Origin: Microbacterium sp.
GTDB taxonomy: Bacteria; Actinomycetota; Actinomycetes; Actinomycetales; Microbacteriaceae
Assembly: GCF_003248605.1 (NCBI RefSeq)
Contig: NZ_QFPF01000031.1
Span: 1 to 22,255, forward strand
DNA: 22,255 nucleotides
Direction of reading: 5' to 3'
Of this stretch, positions 1 to 7,047 are shown piece after piece (the first letter of the stretch is position 1; every line of letters begins with the position of its first letter). Made by a program: the position numbers and the translations under genes. The notes beneath the pieces are model-generated. The model saw only the letters and a program-made list of their open reading frames with translations, was not told where the DNA came from and did not search any database.

Positions 1-807
1 GAACTCCTCCTCCGGGGCCCGGCGGTGCCGGTGCACGGCATCCACGACATGATCACCCACATCGCCCGCGACGTCCTCAACACCGCACACGCCGCCGAAA
101 CCGCGGACGCGGCGGCTGCGAGCGCAGCTGGGACTGGCGAGCCTGCGGCTGAAGCGGCTGCCGCGGGCGGCGCGGGCGGCGCGGGCGGCGCGGGTGGCGC
201 GGGTGGCGGCATCGTGGATTCTCGGACGCTGGATCAGGTGCGTGCCGACGTGCTCATGGAGATGGTCCTCACCCACCGCATCGACACCGAGACCGGTGAA
301 GGGCTCGGTGACGGGCACGGTGGGCTCGCGTCGATCCGCGCGACGGTCAACGTCACCGTCCCCGCCCTCGCACTCGCCGGGGTGACCGATGACCCCGCAG
401 AGCTGGTGGGACGGGCGCCGATCGACCTCGACACCGCGAGGATCCTCGCGGCTGATCCGATCACCGGCGGGGTCCTCGCCGTCGACAGATACACGCGTTC
501 GGCGGATTTGACCAGGCACTTGAGGGTGCGGGATCCGCACTGCAGATTCCCCGGATGCCGCATGCCCACCCACCGATGCGACATCGACCACGGCCAAGAC
601 TTCGCCCTCGGCGGAGCCACCGACCACAGAAACCTCTGCGCACTGTGTCGACGACATCATGTGCTGAAGGGCGAAACACCCTGGCGGGTGAAACACCACC
701 CCGGCGGAGTCATCGAATGGATATCACCCGGCGGACTCCACTACACCGACACCCCACCACCCGTCACCATCGGATTCATCCCCGACGTCGAGGACGCACC
801 CTTCTGA
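1..807 (+). CDS. DUF222 / HNH endonuclease-like protein, 5'-truncated by window edge
   Basis: The frame is open from base 1 with no stop before the first possible start (GTG at 25), so the N-terminal DUF222 part lies outside the window. The visible C-terminus has the layout of the actinobacterial '13E12 repeat' family: a DRYTRSADLTRHLRVRD-like segment, a CxFPGC pair, and an HNH-type core with a D-I-D-H motif, an N and a paired HH, with further cysteines (LCALCRRHH) that probably bind a structural metal. Between the two parts is a Gly/Ala-rich linker encoded by a 9-bp repeat (163-207). The family is multicopy in Microbacteriaceae; its role is unproven, and nuclease activity is inferred from the HNH motif. 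A second member starts at 22094. Confidence 0.9.
   Translation, partial: ELLLRGPAVPVHGIHDMITHIARDVLNTAHAAETADAAAASAAGTGEPAAEAAAAGGAGGAGGAGGAGGGIVDSRTLDQVRADVLMEMVLTHRIDTETGEGLGDGHGGLASIRATVNVTVPALALAGVTDDPAELVGRAPIDLDTARILAADPITGGVLAVDRYTRSADLTRHLRVRDPHCRFPGCRMPTHRCDIDHGQDFALGGATDHRNLCALCRRHHVLKGETPWRVKHHPGGVIEWISPGGLHYTDTPPPVTIGFIPDVEDAPF
163..207 (+). repeat. Tandem 9-bp repeat encoding a Gly-Gly-Ala linker
   Basis: Five consecutive copies of GCGGGCGGC (the last two are GCGGGTGGC) lie in frame in the DUF222/HNH gene and encode a (Gly-Gly-Ala)n hinge. Copy-number change in units of 9 bp would keep the reading frame. Confidence 0.85.
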
Positions 808-836
808 TCCCGACCTCGCGGACGCACCGTACTGTC

Positions 837-864
837 CGCGATCGCGATCGCGATCGCGATCGCG
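837..864. repeat. (CGCGAT)4 self-complementary microsatellite
   Basis: Four perfect CGCGAT units followed by CGCG lie between the convergent DUF222/HNH and PH-like genes. The tract is a perfect palindrome that could extrude as a cruciform or form a hairpin in RNA from either strand. It contains repeated GCGATCGC and GATC sites. Confidence 0.8.
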
Positions 865-880
865 CATCCCGCGACACGCA

Positions 881-927
881 ACCCGCGACGCGGGTGACTG
901 ACGGGTGACATCCCGGAGTGAGGGATG
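881..927. terminator. Two short hairpins between convergent genes, possible bidirectional terminator
   Basis: ACCCGC-GAC-GCGGGT (881-895) and CATCCC-N7-GGGATG (909-927) are perfect 6-bp stems in the gap between the plus-strand gene ending at 807 and the minus-strand gene ending at 957. Neither has a T tract, so the terminator role is inferred from position and structure. Confidence 0.4.
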
Positions 928-956
928 AGTTCCCGACGCTCGGGGGTCGTGCCGCG

Positions 957-1337
957 TCAGTGCGGCTGGAGCACAGCCCAGGCAATCAGGCTGTCGATGC
1001 GACGGATGTCGGCGCCCTTGGTGATCTTCACCTTGATGTGTCCCGCTCGCGTCCACAACTCGAGCTCGGCGTCTCGATCGAGGAATCCGCCGGCATTCTC
1101 GGTGGACCACATGTTGATCGCACTGTACGGCAGCGAATAGATCTCGACCTTCTTACCGGTGATGCCCTGCGCATCGCGCACGATGAGCCGCTTCGTCGTG
1201 AACGTCGCGGAGTCGCGGAACGTCTTGAACGACGCGACCGGCTGCTCGCCCTCGACGAGGAGCCCGCGAACGTCGTTCGGGATCGGGATCTCCTGCTGGA
1301 GCGTCCAGGAGAGAATGGCTGATGTCTCGATCGGCAT
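957..1337 (-). CDS. PH-like (bacterial pleckstrin homology) domain protein
   Basis: A 126-residue protein with no signal peptide or membrane segment. A single small beta-rich domain fills it, with hydrophobic strands such as FTTKRLIVRDAQG, KKVEIYSLPYSAI and ELELWTRAGHIKVKI. The pattern 'F...R.....I......KK.E.Y.LPY..I' and the final helix DSLIAWAVLQ are those of the bacterial PH domain (YvbH-like/bPH) family, whose function is mostly unknown. The ATG at 1337 sits 6 nt after a TAGCCT -10 box, which suggests a leaderless transcript separate from the two genes upstream, although all three run in the same direction with a 44-bp gap. Confidence 0.75.
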   Translation of the reverse strand: MPIETSAILSWTLQQEIPIPNDVRGLLVEGEQPVASFKTFRDSATFTTKRLIVRDAQGITGKKVEIYSLPYSAINMWSTENAGGFLDRDAELELWTRAGHIKVKITKGADIRRIDSLIAWAVLQPH

Positions 1338-1343
1338 GGGTTC

Positions 1344-1349
1344 AGGCTA
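1344..1349 (-). promoter_or_regulatory. -10 box (TAGCCT) of a leaderless promoter for the PH-like gene
   Basis: On the minus strand TAGCCT is followed by six bases (GAACCC) and then the ATG at 1337. The same box and spacing occur before several other genes here. No good -35 box is visible. Confidence 0.5.
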
Positions 1350-1381
1350 GTCACCGATGCGCGGAGGTAACGCTCGACCGG

Positions 1382-2212
1382 TCAGTCGCGAGTCGCGACC
1401 ACCACCACGCCGATGCCGCCGAACACCTGCTCGCGCTCGGGCTGCGACTGCGACACCTCGAACACGGCGAACCGGCCGGGCTCAAGACCCTGCACCTCGA
1501 GCTCCGCATCGAAGGTACGACGCTCGCCGGGCTCCAGCGCGATCGAGAACTCCAACGCCCCCTCACCCACCTCGCCGTCCACGCGCATCACGGCGAACAC
1601 ATCATCCTGCGGCTCACCCACAACCTGATCCAGACCGACGAAGCGCCCGGCATCGCGCACCGGGGCGATGCGCACGAGCCAGTCGGCAGCATCCATCGTG
1701 GGATTCGCCGCCGTGAAGTTCACGATCGCCGGCACACCCGCGGGCGTCGCGACAACCGACAGATTGCGCTGCGCCCAGTGCCGATCATTCACCGGATCGG
1801 GCGTCTGCGCCGCCGGATCGAGCGGATGCGAGATCCTCGCGATCAGGCAGATGTGATTGGGCGCATCCGGCGGCATCCGCCGCGTCATCGTCGCCGTCGT
1901 CGCAGTCCCCCCACGCGGCGGCACCGCCACCTGACGGAAGCCGATCAGATTCTCGGGCACGATCACGAACCCCAGCGCCGGATCCGACCACCACACCGTC
2001 ACCTGCGCCAGCGACGCCGCATTGGCGCCGCCGCTGTTGCGCACATCGACGGCGACCTCAAGCACCTCACCGGGCTGATACGTCGAGGTGCGGATGCCGC
2101 CGCACAGCCACCACGTCACCGAACCGGGCAGGGGCCGAACCTCGCCCGTATCGGTCGGCCCGTACGGAATCGTCAGAAACGGACGGGAATCGTCGATCTC
2201 GCGCTCAGGCAT
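1382..2212 (-). CDS. CARDB/Ig-like domain protein of unknown function
   Basis: A 276-residue protein without signal peptide or TM segment. The region around residues 45-110 (YQPGEVLEVAVDVRNSGG, then VTVWWSDPALGF and a Thr-rich strand) looks like a CARDB or Ig-like beta-sandwich, usually an adhesion or interaction module. It is followed by HICLIARISHPLD and the segment DRHWAQRNLSVVATPAG, then a second beta-rich half ending GRFAVFEVSQ. A purine-rich AAGAGA precedes the ATG. It lies 48 bp downstream of the large one-TM gene on the same strand and is probably cotranscribed with it. The presence of such a domain in a protein without an export signal suggests a cytoplasmic structural or scaffold role, or export by another route. 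No function can be assigned. Confidence 0.65.
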   Translation of the reverse strand: MPEREIDDSRPFLTIPYGPTDTGEVRPLPGSVTWWLCGGIRTSTYQPGEVLEVAVDVRNSGGANAASLAQVTVWWSDPALGFVIVPENLIGFRQVAVPPRGGTATTATMTRRMPPDAPNHICLIARISHPLDPAAQTPDPVNDRHWAQRNLSVVATPAGVPAIVNFTAANPTMDAADWLVRIAPVRDAGRFVGLDQVVGEPQDDVFAVMRVDGEVGEGALEFSIALEPGERRTFDAELEVQGLEPGRFAVFEVSQSQPEREQVFGGIGVVVVATRD

Positions 2213-2229
2213 AGTCTCTTCTGCTCTCT

Positions 2230-2258
2230 GTCTCTCGCCGCATGTCTCGTCGCCGCAT
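2230..2258. repeat. Two degenerate 14/15-bp direct repeats in an intergenic gap
   Basis: GTCTCTCGCCGCAT (2230-2243) is followed immediately by GTCTCGTCGCCGCAT (2244-2258). The pair fills most of the short spacer between the large one-TM gene and the CARDB-like gene. No function is evident; it may be a local slippage duplication. Confidence 0.5.
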
Positions 2259-2260
2259 GC

Positions 2261-4105
2261 TCAGACGTCGTCGTAACCCAGAATCTGCGCATCGACCGGC
2301 TGATCGGTGATCGATCCCCCGGTCTGCCAGCACTCGTGCCGCCACCCGCGATCGGCGTCGAGATCGAGGTTCACGACCGGATCGATCGCCGCGACAGCAT
2401 CCGCCCACAGCGGAACGCTGATCGCCGGCGCCGAGAGCTGCCCACCCCCGCCGATGCCGCTCAGGATCGCGGACGGCGTCGTGCCGGGAACAAAGGGCGC
2501 AAGGCCCGCAGGCTCCTCGACCTCGGTGTCGGGGTAGAGGTCGAAACGCGGCCCGTCGTACGCCTGCCGCGGCCACAGCCCCTGCTCGGTGCGCGGGATC
2601 GCTGTGAACTGCCGGTAGCGCTGCCGCGCGAGGAACCCGTCGGGATAGATCACCCCGTGCAGGGCGAGGAACTCCGCCGCTCGCTCGAACCCCTCCCACA
2701 GCGACGACTGCGCCGTGAAGAGATCACCCGCCAGCTGAATCACCTCCGGTCGCTGGGCGAGGGCCGCGGCATCGCCCGCGGTGAGCATCTGCGACCCCCA
2801 GTCCGTGTCGACCTCGCCGCCGACATAGACGCCATTGTCGAACGCGGCCGCCCAGTTGGCCCCCGCGTCATCCCACAGGGGGCAGCGATCGCCACCCGCC
2901 CAGCGCACCACGCACGCGAACCAGCCCCCGAGCACGAACAGCAGGCTCAGACCCAGCGCCTCCCAGAACGCGCCACACTTCACCTCGGTCGAGTCGGGCT
3001 CCTCCTGGTGCGTGGGCCCATCATCCCCCGCCGACAGGATCTGCACTCCCCCTCCGCTGCCCGCCACCCCGGGCGTGCCGCCCGACTGCGTGAGCGCGCT
3101 CTGATCCTCGAGGGTGGGGGTGAACGGCGCGGCCGGATCGCCGAACAGCGTCGCCGCCAGCGCATCCGAGAGCGGAGCCGGCGGCGCGGGCGTGCGGATC
3201 ACGGCGAGCGCGCGCAGATGCGCGATCATGCGCGTGAAACCCGTCCCGGCATCGAGCGGCACAGGCGGGATGCCGCCGGGCAGCACCTCGGCGAGCGCCT
3301 CTGACAGCAGGGTCGCCGCCTCGACGTCGATACCCGCCGGCATGGCACCCTCGAGCAGATCCGCGAGTGCCGCGAAGGTCGGGACGTCGGGACGCGCGCC
3401 CGCGATCCACGCGCCGATCGCGTTGCGCCCGACGCGGTCGCGGATCCGATGCGCGCGGCGCGGCCCGCCCACCACCTGGCCGAGATACATCGATCCCGAC
3501 GCCTGCGCGCCGTACGCGGCGCAGGCCCCGAGGGCGAACGCCTCCGTGCGCGGGGTGCCCGCGCGGGACAGGAGCGCCCGGACGAGCGCGTCCGTACGGC
3601 GGGCCAGCAGCAGATCGCTCGCGTTCCAGTCCTCGATCGGCCGGTCCTCCTGACGCGGGTGCGGCGGCAGGTGATCGTGCGACGCCACGCGCGTGCGGAT
3701 CTTGTCCAGATCCGCGAGCAGACTCTGCACCTGAGGCGCGAGCAGGCGCAGCGCGTTGCCGGCGGCGTTGAGTTCGGCGATCGCCGCGGGATCGGGGGCG
3801 CCGGGCTGATCGAGCACGGCCTGGAGCGAGAGCCGGAACCGCCCGAGGGCGTCGTAGAGCGCAAGGCCTCGCGTCCAGAGCGCGGCGACATCGGCGACCA
3901 GGTCGGCTTCGGTGTCACCGACCGTCGCGAACCACGCGAGCGGCGTGACAAGTGCGCCGAGCGCCGCGTGCGCCGGCTCCGCCCCGAGGCTGCCGAGATG
4001 GCGTGCGCGAGCGCGCGCGACCTCGGGCTGGGTGATGGTCTGCGCGGCGAGCGCGTCTTCGAAATCGTGCAGCGCCGCCATCAGCATCCGGTATTCGAGC
4101 ACCAT
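2261..4105 (-). CDS. Large single-TM protein of unknown function, first gene of the minus-strand cassette
   Basis: About 614 residues from the ATG at 4105, chosen because GGGGAGG lies just upstream; an in-frame extension to 4207 has no such signal. Residues 1-370 are largely helical and Ala/Leu-rich and soluble. A segment near residues 195-235 (EAFALGACAAYGAQASGS, then VGGPRRAHRIRDRVGRN) recalls from memory the core of zinc-dependent phospholipase C-like proteins, but most expected metal-binding histidines are replaced; this is a weak inference. A Gly/Ser-rich linker precedes one strong TM helix near residues 382-402 (LGLSLLFVLGGWFACVV), flanked by cysteines. The C-terminal 200 residues are acidic and Trp/Tyr-rich. 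It is divergent from a LuxR-type regulator and followed by the CARDB-like gene. Confidence 0.65.
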   Translation of the reverse strand: MVLEYRMLMAALHDFEDALAAQTITQPEVARARARHLGSLGAEPAHAALGALVTPLAWFATVGDTEADLVADVAALWTRGLALYDALGRFRLSLQAVLDQPGAPDPAAIAELNAAGNALRLLAPQVQSLLADLDKIRTRVASHDHLPPHPRQEDRPIEDWNASDLLLARRTDALVRALLSRAGTPRTEAFALGACAAYGAQASGSMYLGQVVGGPRRAHRIRDRVGRNAIGAWIAGARPDVPTFAALADLLEGAMPAGIDVEAATLLSEALAEVLPGGIPPVPLDAGTGFTRMIAHLRALAVIRTPAPPAPLSDALAATLFGDPAAPFTPTLEDQSALTQSGGTPGVAGSGGGVQILSAGDDGPTHQEEPDSTEVKCGAFWEALGLSLLFVLGGWFACVVRWAGGDRCPLWDDAGANWAAAFDNGVYVGGEVDTDWGSQMLTAGDAAALAQRPEVIQLAGDLFTAQSSLWEGFERAAEFLALHGVIYPDGFLARQRYRQFTAIPRTEQGLWPRQAYDGPRFDLYPDTEVEEPAGLAPFVPGTTPSAILSGIGGGGQLSAPAISVPLWADAVAAIDPVVNLDLDADRGWRHECWQTGGSITDQPVDAQILGYDDV

Positions 4106-4191
4106 GCACCTCCCCGTGCGCACCTGCGCAACACGACGAGGAGGGGGCGAGGACGCGCCCTGATACACCGTGCAGCATGAAGGAAAATTGG

Positions 4192-4207
4192 ATGAGATCG
4201 CTCTCAT
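4192..4207. promoter_or_regulatory. Inverted repeat ATGAGA-N4-TCTCAT, candidate operator
   Basis: A perfect 6-bp inverted repeat with a 4-bp centre lies in the AT-rich gap between the divergent one-TM gene (minus) and the LuxR-type regulator (plus). Its symmetry and position suit a dimeric regulator acting on one or both promoters. Binding by the adjacent regulator is an inference. Confidence 0.4.
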
Positions 4208-4232
4208 ATTTGATGTTCACACGGTCGAAACA

Positions 4233-4271
4233 CGATATTGTTTGACATTTTTTGCGGTATATCGCAACACT
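4233..4271 (+). promoter_or_regulatory. AT-rich divergent promoter region with a TTGACA box and a second inverted repeat
   Basis: CGATAT (4233-4238) and ATATCG (4259-4264) form a perfect inverted repeat around a consensus -35 box TTGACA (4242-4247). The best -10 at proper spacing is a weak AACACT (4266-4271). A run of T follows TTGACA. The stretch is far more AT-rich than its surroundings, as expected for a regulated divergent promoter. Confidence 0.35.
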
Positions 4272-4299
4272 GGGACTTCGCCCCCCACCGATCAGAGGC

Positions 4300-5787
4300 A
4301 TGACCTCGTATCCTCCTTCCTCGCAGACCCCCGCCGGCTCCGCCGGTACGACCGGGGTCTCTCCTCCGCGCCTGGATCTTCCGCCCGGCGAGCTCGCCGA
4401 GGCCGTGCAGCAGCATCCGGTCGCCTACTGGTACCTGGTGCCGCCCGACCGCCTGCACCACGCGCTCTCGCAGCTGCCCGCCTGTGTACGCGCCGACCAC
4501 CCGCTGATCCAGATGATGCACGCGCTGACCGCGGGCGGCACCGCCGCGATCGAGGAGTCGACGCCGCCCGACGACTCCCCCGTCTCGCACCTCATCCAGT
4601 CCGCCCGCCTGCGCCTGGCGGGACACCCGCGCGCGGCGCTCGAGCGCGTGCACACCGGACAGATCGAGGCGTCGCTGCCCCCGGCATCGGCGCTCTTCGA
4701 CACCTCGCGCGGGTGGCGCCCGTTCGTGACCCTGCAATCCGGGGTCACCGCCCTGCTCGCCGGCGACTTCTCACGCAGCGCGGGCCGGCTGGCGACCGCG
4801 ACCCTCTGGCGACTGCCCGACGAGGTGCGCACCCTGGAGCGGGAGGCGCACGCCAAGTACGCGCTGCTGCACGCCCTCGTCGGCGACACCGAGATCGCCC
4901 GCCGAGTGCTGATCGCCCTCGACCGGCTGCCACGATCGGCATCGTGGACCGAACCCGAGATCGACTACGCCGCCCGGCTCGCCGGTCACCTCGTCACCCC
5001 CGATCCCGCGGCCGACGCCCGCGATCCGCTGCTGGCCGCCGACGCCCGCGAGCTCTGGCCGTTCGGTCTGTGGGCGCTGCTGCGGCCGATCTACCGGCGC
5101 GGGCACCTCGACGACGCGCTCGGGCTGCTGACACAGGTGGAGCACGCCGAACCGCCCGGCCTGCGCGGGGACGGCGTCGCACGCTCGGTCATCCCGATCG
5201 CCCGCGCGATGGCCCACCGCCTGCGCGGCGACCACGCCGCCGCACGCGCCGCGCTCGAGGCCGCCGACCCCGACTGCGACCTCACTCTCTCGGGACGCGC
5301 CCTCGTGCTGCTCGACAGCGGTCTCTACGACGCCGCGATCCACACCGCCGAGCAGGTCATCGCCCGCTCAGGCGAGCTGCGGCGCCTGCGCATCTCGAGC
5401 ACCGGAGTGATCGCCGCCGCCCTGCTGCGCCGGGGCGATGGCACGGGAGCGACCGATCTGCTGCGCAGGTGCCTCGCCCACACGCGGCCGCCCTCCGACG
5501 ACGAGCTCGCCGCGATGCCCGCCGACGCCGCCCGCCTGCTGCGCGCGCTCCGACACGAGGGCGGCAGCGCCCCGGGCGACGCGGCCACCGGTGACGGTGC
5601 GCTCACGCGCGGCGAGGAGCACCTGCTCGTGCTGCTGGCCACCACCATGACGCGGCAGGAGATCGCCGACGAGCTCTACCTCTCGATCAACACGATCAAG
5701 ACGCGCTGCCATCGCCTCTACCGCCGGCTCGGGGTGCAGTCCCGCACCGCGGCGGTCGCCGAGGCCCGCCGTCGCGGGCTGATCTGA
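4300..5787 (+). CDS. TPR-like / LuxR-type transcriptional regulator
   Basis: A 495-residue cytoplasmic protein. The C-terminus (about residues 430-495) is a clear GerE/LuxR helix-turn-helix: LTRGEEHLLVLLATTMTRQE, IADELYLSINTIKTR as recognition region, then RLYRRLGVQSRTAAV. The rest is Ala/Leu-rich helical-repeat sequence of the TPR-like kind seen in MalT/LAL-type regulators, but the N-terminal P-loop ATPase of large LAL proteins is absent. I prefer the ATG at 4300; an in-frame TTG at 4252 would extend the protein with unlike sequence. It is divergent from the minus-strand cassette across an AT-rich region with two inverted repeats, so it probably regulates that cassette and perhaps itself. 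The ligand is unknown. Confidence 0.85.
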   Translation: MTSYPPSSQTPAGSAGTTGVSPPRLDLPPGELAEAVQQHPVAYWYLVPPDRLHHALSQLPACVRADHPLIQMMHALTAGGTAAIEESTPPDDSPVSHLIQSARLRLAGHPRAALERVHTGQIEASLPPASALFDTSRGWRPFVTLQSGVTALLAGDFSRSAGRLATATLWRLPDEVRTLEREAHAKYALLHALVGDTEIARRVLIALDRLPRSASWTEPEIDYAARLAGHLVTPDPAADARDPLLAADARELWPFGLWALLRPIYRRGHLDDALGLLTQVEHAEPPGLRGDGVARSVIPIARAMAHRLRGDHAAARAALEAADPDCDLTLSGRALVLLDSGLYDAAIHTAEQVIARSGELRRLRISSTGVIAAALLRRGDGTGATDLLRRCLAHTRPPSDDELAAMPADAARLLRALRHEGGSAPGDAATGDGALTRGEEHLLVLLATTMTRQEIADELYLSINTIKTRCHRLYRRLGVQSRTAAVAEARRRGLI

Positions 5788-5803
5788 GCGCCCGCCGATG
5801 AGC

Positions 5804-5849
5804 GCCCCGCCGCTCGCGCAGAGGGTGCCCCGCCGCTCGCGGAGAGGGT
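5804..5849. repeat. 23-bp tandem duplication after the LuxR-type gene
   Basis: Positions 5804-5826 and 5827-5849 are two adjacent copies of a 23-bp unit (starting GCCCCGCCGCTCGCG, ending AGAGGGT) with one mismatch. They lie just past the stop codon of the regulator and before the candidate small RNA promoter. Confidence 0.8.
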
Positions 5850-5887
5850 GACGTGCGGGTGACGTCACCGTGGCGCGGCGGTCGCGC

Positions 5888-5917
5888 TCGACGCGGCGCG
5901 CGAGCCCTGACTAGCCT
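5888..5917 (+). promoter_or_regulatory. Promoter TCGACG-N18-TAGCCT in a region without a protein gene
   Basis: TCGACG (5888-5893) and TAGCCT (5912-5917) are separated by 18 bp. TAGCCT is the same -10 sequence that precedes the leaderless starts at 1337 and 11710. Transcription would begin near 5923 and run into a structured region without a convincing protein gene. Confidence 0.45.
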
Positions 5918-5922
5918 GGAAC

Positions 5923-6065
5923 GTGGGAGGGATCGATCCTTGTCGGCACCGTTGTCCCCAGCAGCGCGCGTCGGACGCAACCCCAAGTGCTCCGCCGCAG
6001 GCCGACACTCTCACCAGGCCCTCTCGAAGCGACCGTTCCCCAAGAGCGCGCTTCGAGAGGGCCGC
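5923..6065 (+). ncRNA. Candidate structured small RNA
   Basis: This is the only stretch over 300 bases without a protein gene (5788-6270). Downstream of the promoter at 5888-5917 the sequence shows a GGATCGATCC palindrome, a 7-bp long-range pairing TGTCGGC (5941-5947) with GCCGACA (6001-6007) enclosing GCGT-CGG-ACGC (5968-5978), and a perfect 15-bp stem at 6017-6063. The enclosed domain and the 3' hairpin loop share an imperfect repeat, ACCGTTgtCCCCA (from 5948) and ACCGTTCCCCA (from 6032), so C-rich segments are displayed more than once. This recalls the actinobacterial 6C RNA in style, but the runs are only four Cs. A 72-codon frame here (GTG at 5923) has unconvincing composition. The RNA assignment is inferred from structure and promoter only. 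Confidence 0.4.
6017..6063. terminator. Perfect 15-bp inverted repeat, hairpin or terminator
   Basis: GGCCCTCTCGAAGCG (6017-6031) pairs perfectly with CGCTTCGAGAGGGCC (6049-6063) around a 17-nt loop. It lies between the regulator (plus) and the HTTM gene (minus, ending at 6271). There is no T tract. It could end transcripts from the regulator or the candidate small RNA, or be an internal structural element. Confidence 0.6.
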
Positions 6066-6195
6066 CCGGTGTGCCGCGGGTGAATCGCGGGTGACTTGCC
6101 CCGGCGCTCCTCCACCGGCGCCGACCGTGGTCGTACGGTGAGGATGGGGGAGGACCTTCCACCGCCGCCGCACTCCGGGGGCGGTTCCGAGCCTG

Positions 6196-6237
6196 ACCTC
6201 TCGGGGCGCATGGTCTCCCAGACGCGCCCCGGGAGGT
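6196..6237 (-). terminator. 14-bp imperfect inverted repeat after the HTTM gene
   Basis: CCTCTCGGGGCGC (6197-6209) and GCGCCCCGGGAGG (6224-6236) pair with one G-T-type mismatch, extended by an outer A-T pair, around a 14-nt loop. The hairpin lies about 35 bp past the stop of the minus-strand HTTM gene and probably terminates that operon, although no T run is present. Confidence 0.45.
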
Positions 6238-6270
6238 GCCCGGCGGGGCGGGGGTTGTGGGTGGATGCTG

Positions 6271-7047
6271 TCACCCGAAGAGCACCCCGCGCACAGCCTC
6301 GTTCGCCACCCAGACGCACGGGTAGGTGGCGGGGAACGCCCAGAGGAACGAGTTCAGCCCCATCAGCGCGGCGCATGCGGCGTGGAAGGCCAACCCGACA
6401 CCGAGCACCGCGCCGGCGAGGGGCGGGGGCAGGACGAGCGCCAGCACGAACCCGCACTCGAAGCCGATCGTCGCCCAGCTCGCCGCAACCGAGAGCCCGG
6501 GATGCCGGCCGAGCCAGCGGCCGATCGCGGGCGTGCCGTGATCCACCGTGGAAAGGATGCCGCGCAGACCCGTTCCATCTCGCCAGACCGGAGAAACGAA
6601 CTTCGCCACCCCCGAGGTGAGATACGCCAGCACCGCCTGCGCGGCGATGAATGCGACGGCGAGCGCTACGCGCACATCGCCCGGAAACGCCGGCGCGACC
6701 AGCGCGGTCGCGATCAGCACGATGCTCGCCATCTGCTCTGCCCCGTCTCCCCCGACCCGGCGCAGGACGCGCAGGCTCGTGAAGGCGATCACCAGCAGAC
6801 ACAGCGCAACCCAACCCGGGGGGCTCGCCACCCCGACGGTGATCACGATCAGGGCGGCGATGACCTGAGCCGCGACGAGGAGCAGCAGCATCCTGGATCG
6901 CACGTCGGACCTCGCGGCCGGGGGCGGTCCGAGCACGCCGCCCGCGGCGAAGCGCTCGCGAATGTGCCATTGCTCGAGAGCACCGACCAGAACACCCACG
7001 GCGGCGATCCGGCAGGCCAGATCGAGAGCCCACACCCCCCCGGTCAC
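6271..7047 (-). CDS. HTTM / SdpB-like integral membrane protein
   Basis: A 258-residue polytopic membrane protein with about six hydrophobic helices, for example VWALDLACRIAAVGVLVGAL, MLLLLVAAQVIAALIVITV, VALAVAFIAAQAVLAYLTSG and CGFVLALVLPPPLAGAVLG. The layout and conserved features (AYLTSGVAKF.SPVWRDGTGLR in the middle, E in a late helix, LWAFPATYPCVW near the end) fit the HTTM family, related to vitamin K-dependent carboxylase membrane domains and to SdpB. The GTG start overlaps the stop of the upstream gene by 4 nt (GTGA), so the two are translationally coupled. Family members work with a partner such as SdpA or carry a fused domain; the neighbouring protein fits that role. The substrate is unknown. 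Confidence 0.7.
   Translation of the reverse strand: MTGGVWALDLACRIAAVGVLVGALEQWHIRERFAAGGVLGPPPAARSDVRSRMLLLLVAAQVIAALIVITVGVASPPGWVALCLLVIAFTSLRVLRRVGGDGAEQMASIVLIATALVAPAFPGDVRVALAVAFIAAQAVLAYLTSGVAKFVSPVWRDGTGLRGILSTVDHGTPAIGRWLGRHPGLSVAASWATIGFECGFVLALVLPPPLAGAVLGVGLAFHAACAALMGLNSFLWAFPATYPCVWVANEAVRGVLFG

Noticed and set aside
163..207. A CRISPR-like or regulatory repeat array
   Set aside because: The unit is 9 bp, has no spacers and codes in frame for a Gly/Ala linker. No CRISPR array, tRNA, rRNA or insertion sequence was seen anywhere in the window.
1322..3304. A plus-strand open frame of 660 codons opposite the CARDB-like and one-TM genes
   Set aside because: Arg/His-rich shadow with no motif; the minus-strand products have credible domain and membrane features and sensible starts.
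4252..4299. Earlier TTG start for the LuxR-type regulator
   Set aside because: It would place the start inside the predicted promoter and inverted repeat, and the added residues do not resemble protein sequence; the ATG at 4300 is preferred.
5923..6065. Assignment as the known 6C RNA
   Set aside because: The loops show only four consecutive cytosines and I could not match the conserved sequence, so only a resemblance is noted.
5923..6141. A possible 72-residue leaderless protein starting with GTG after TAGCCT
   Set aside because: The peptide is Arg/Pro/Ala-rich without any domain or hydrophobic core, and strong inverted repeats interrupt it. An RNA is a better explanation, though a small protein is not excluded.
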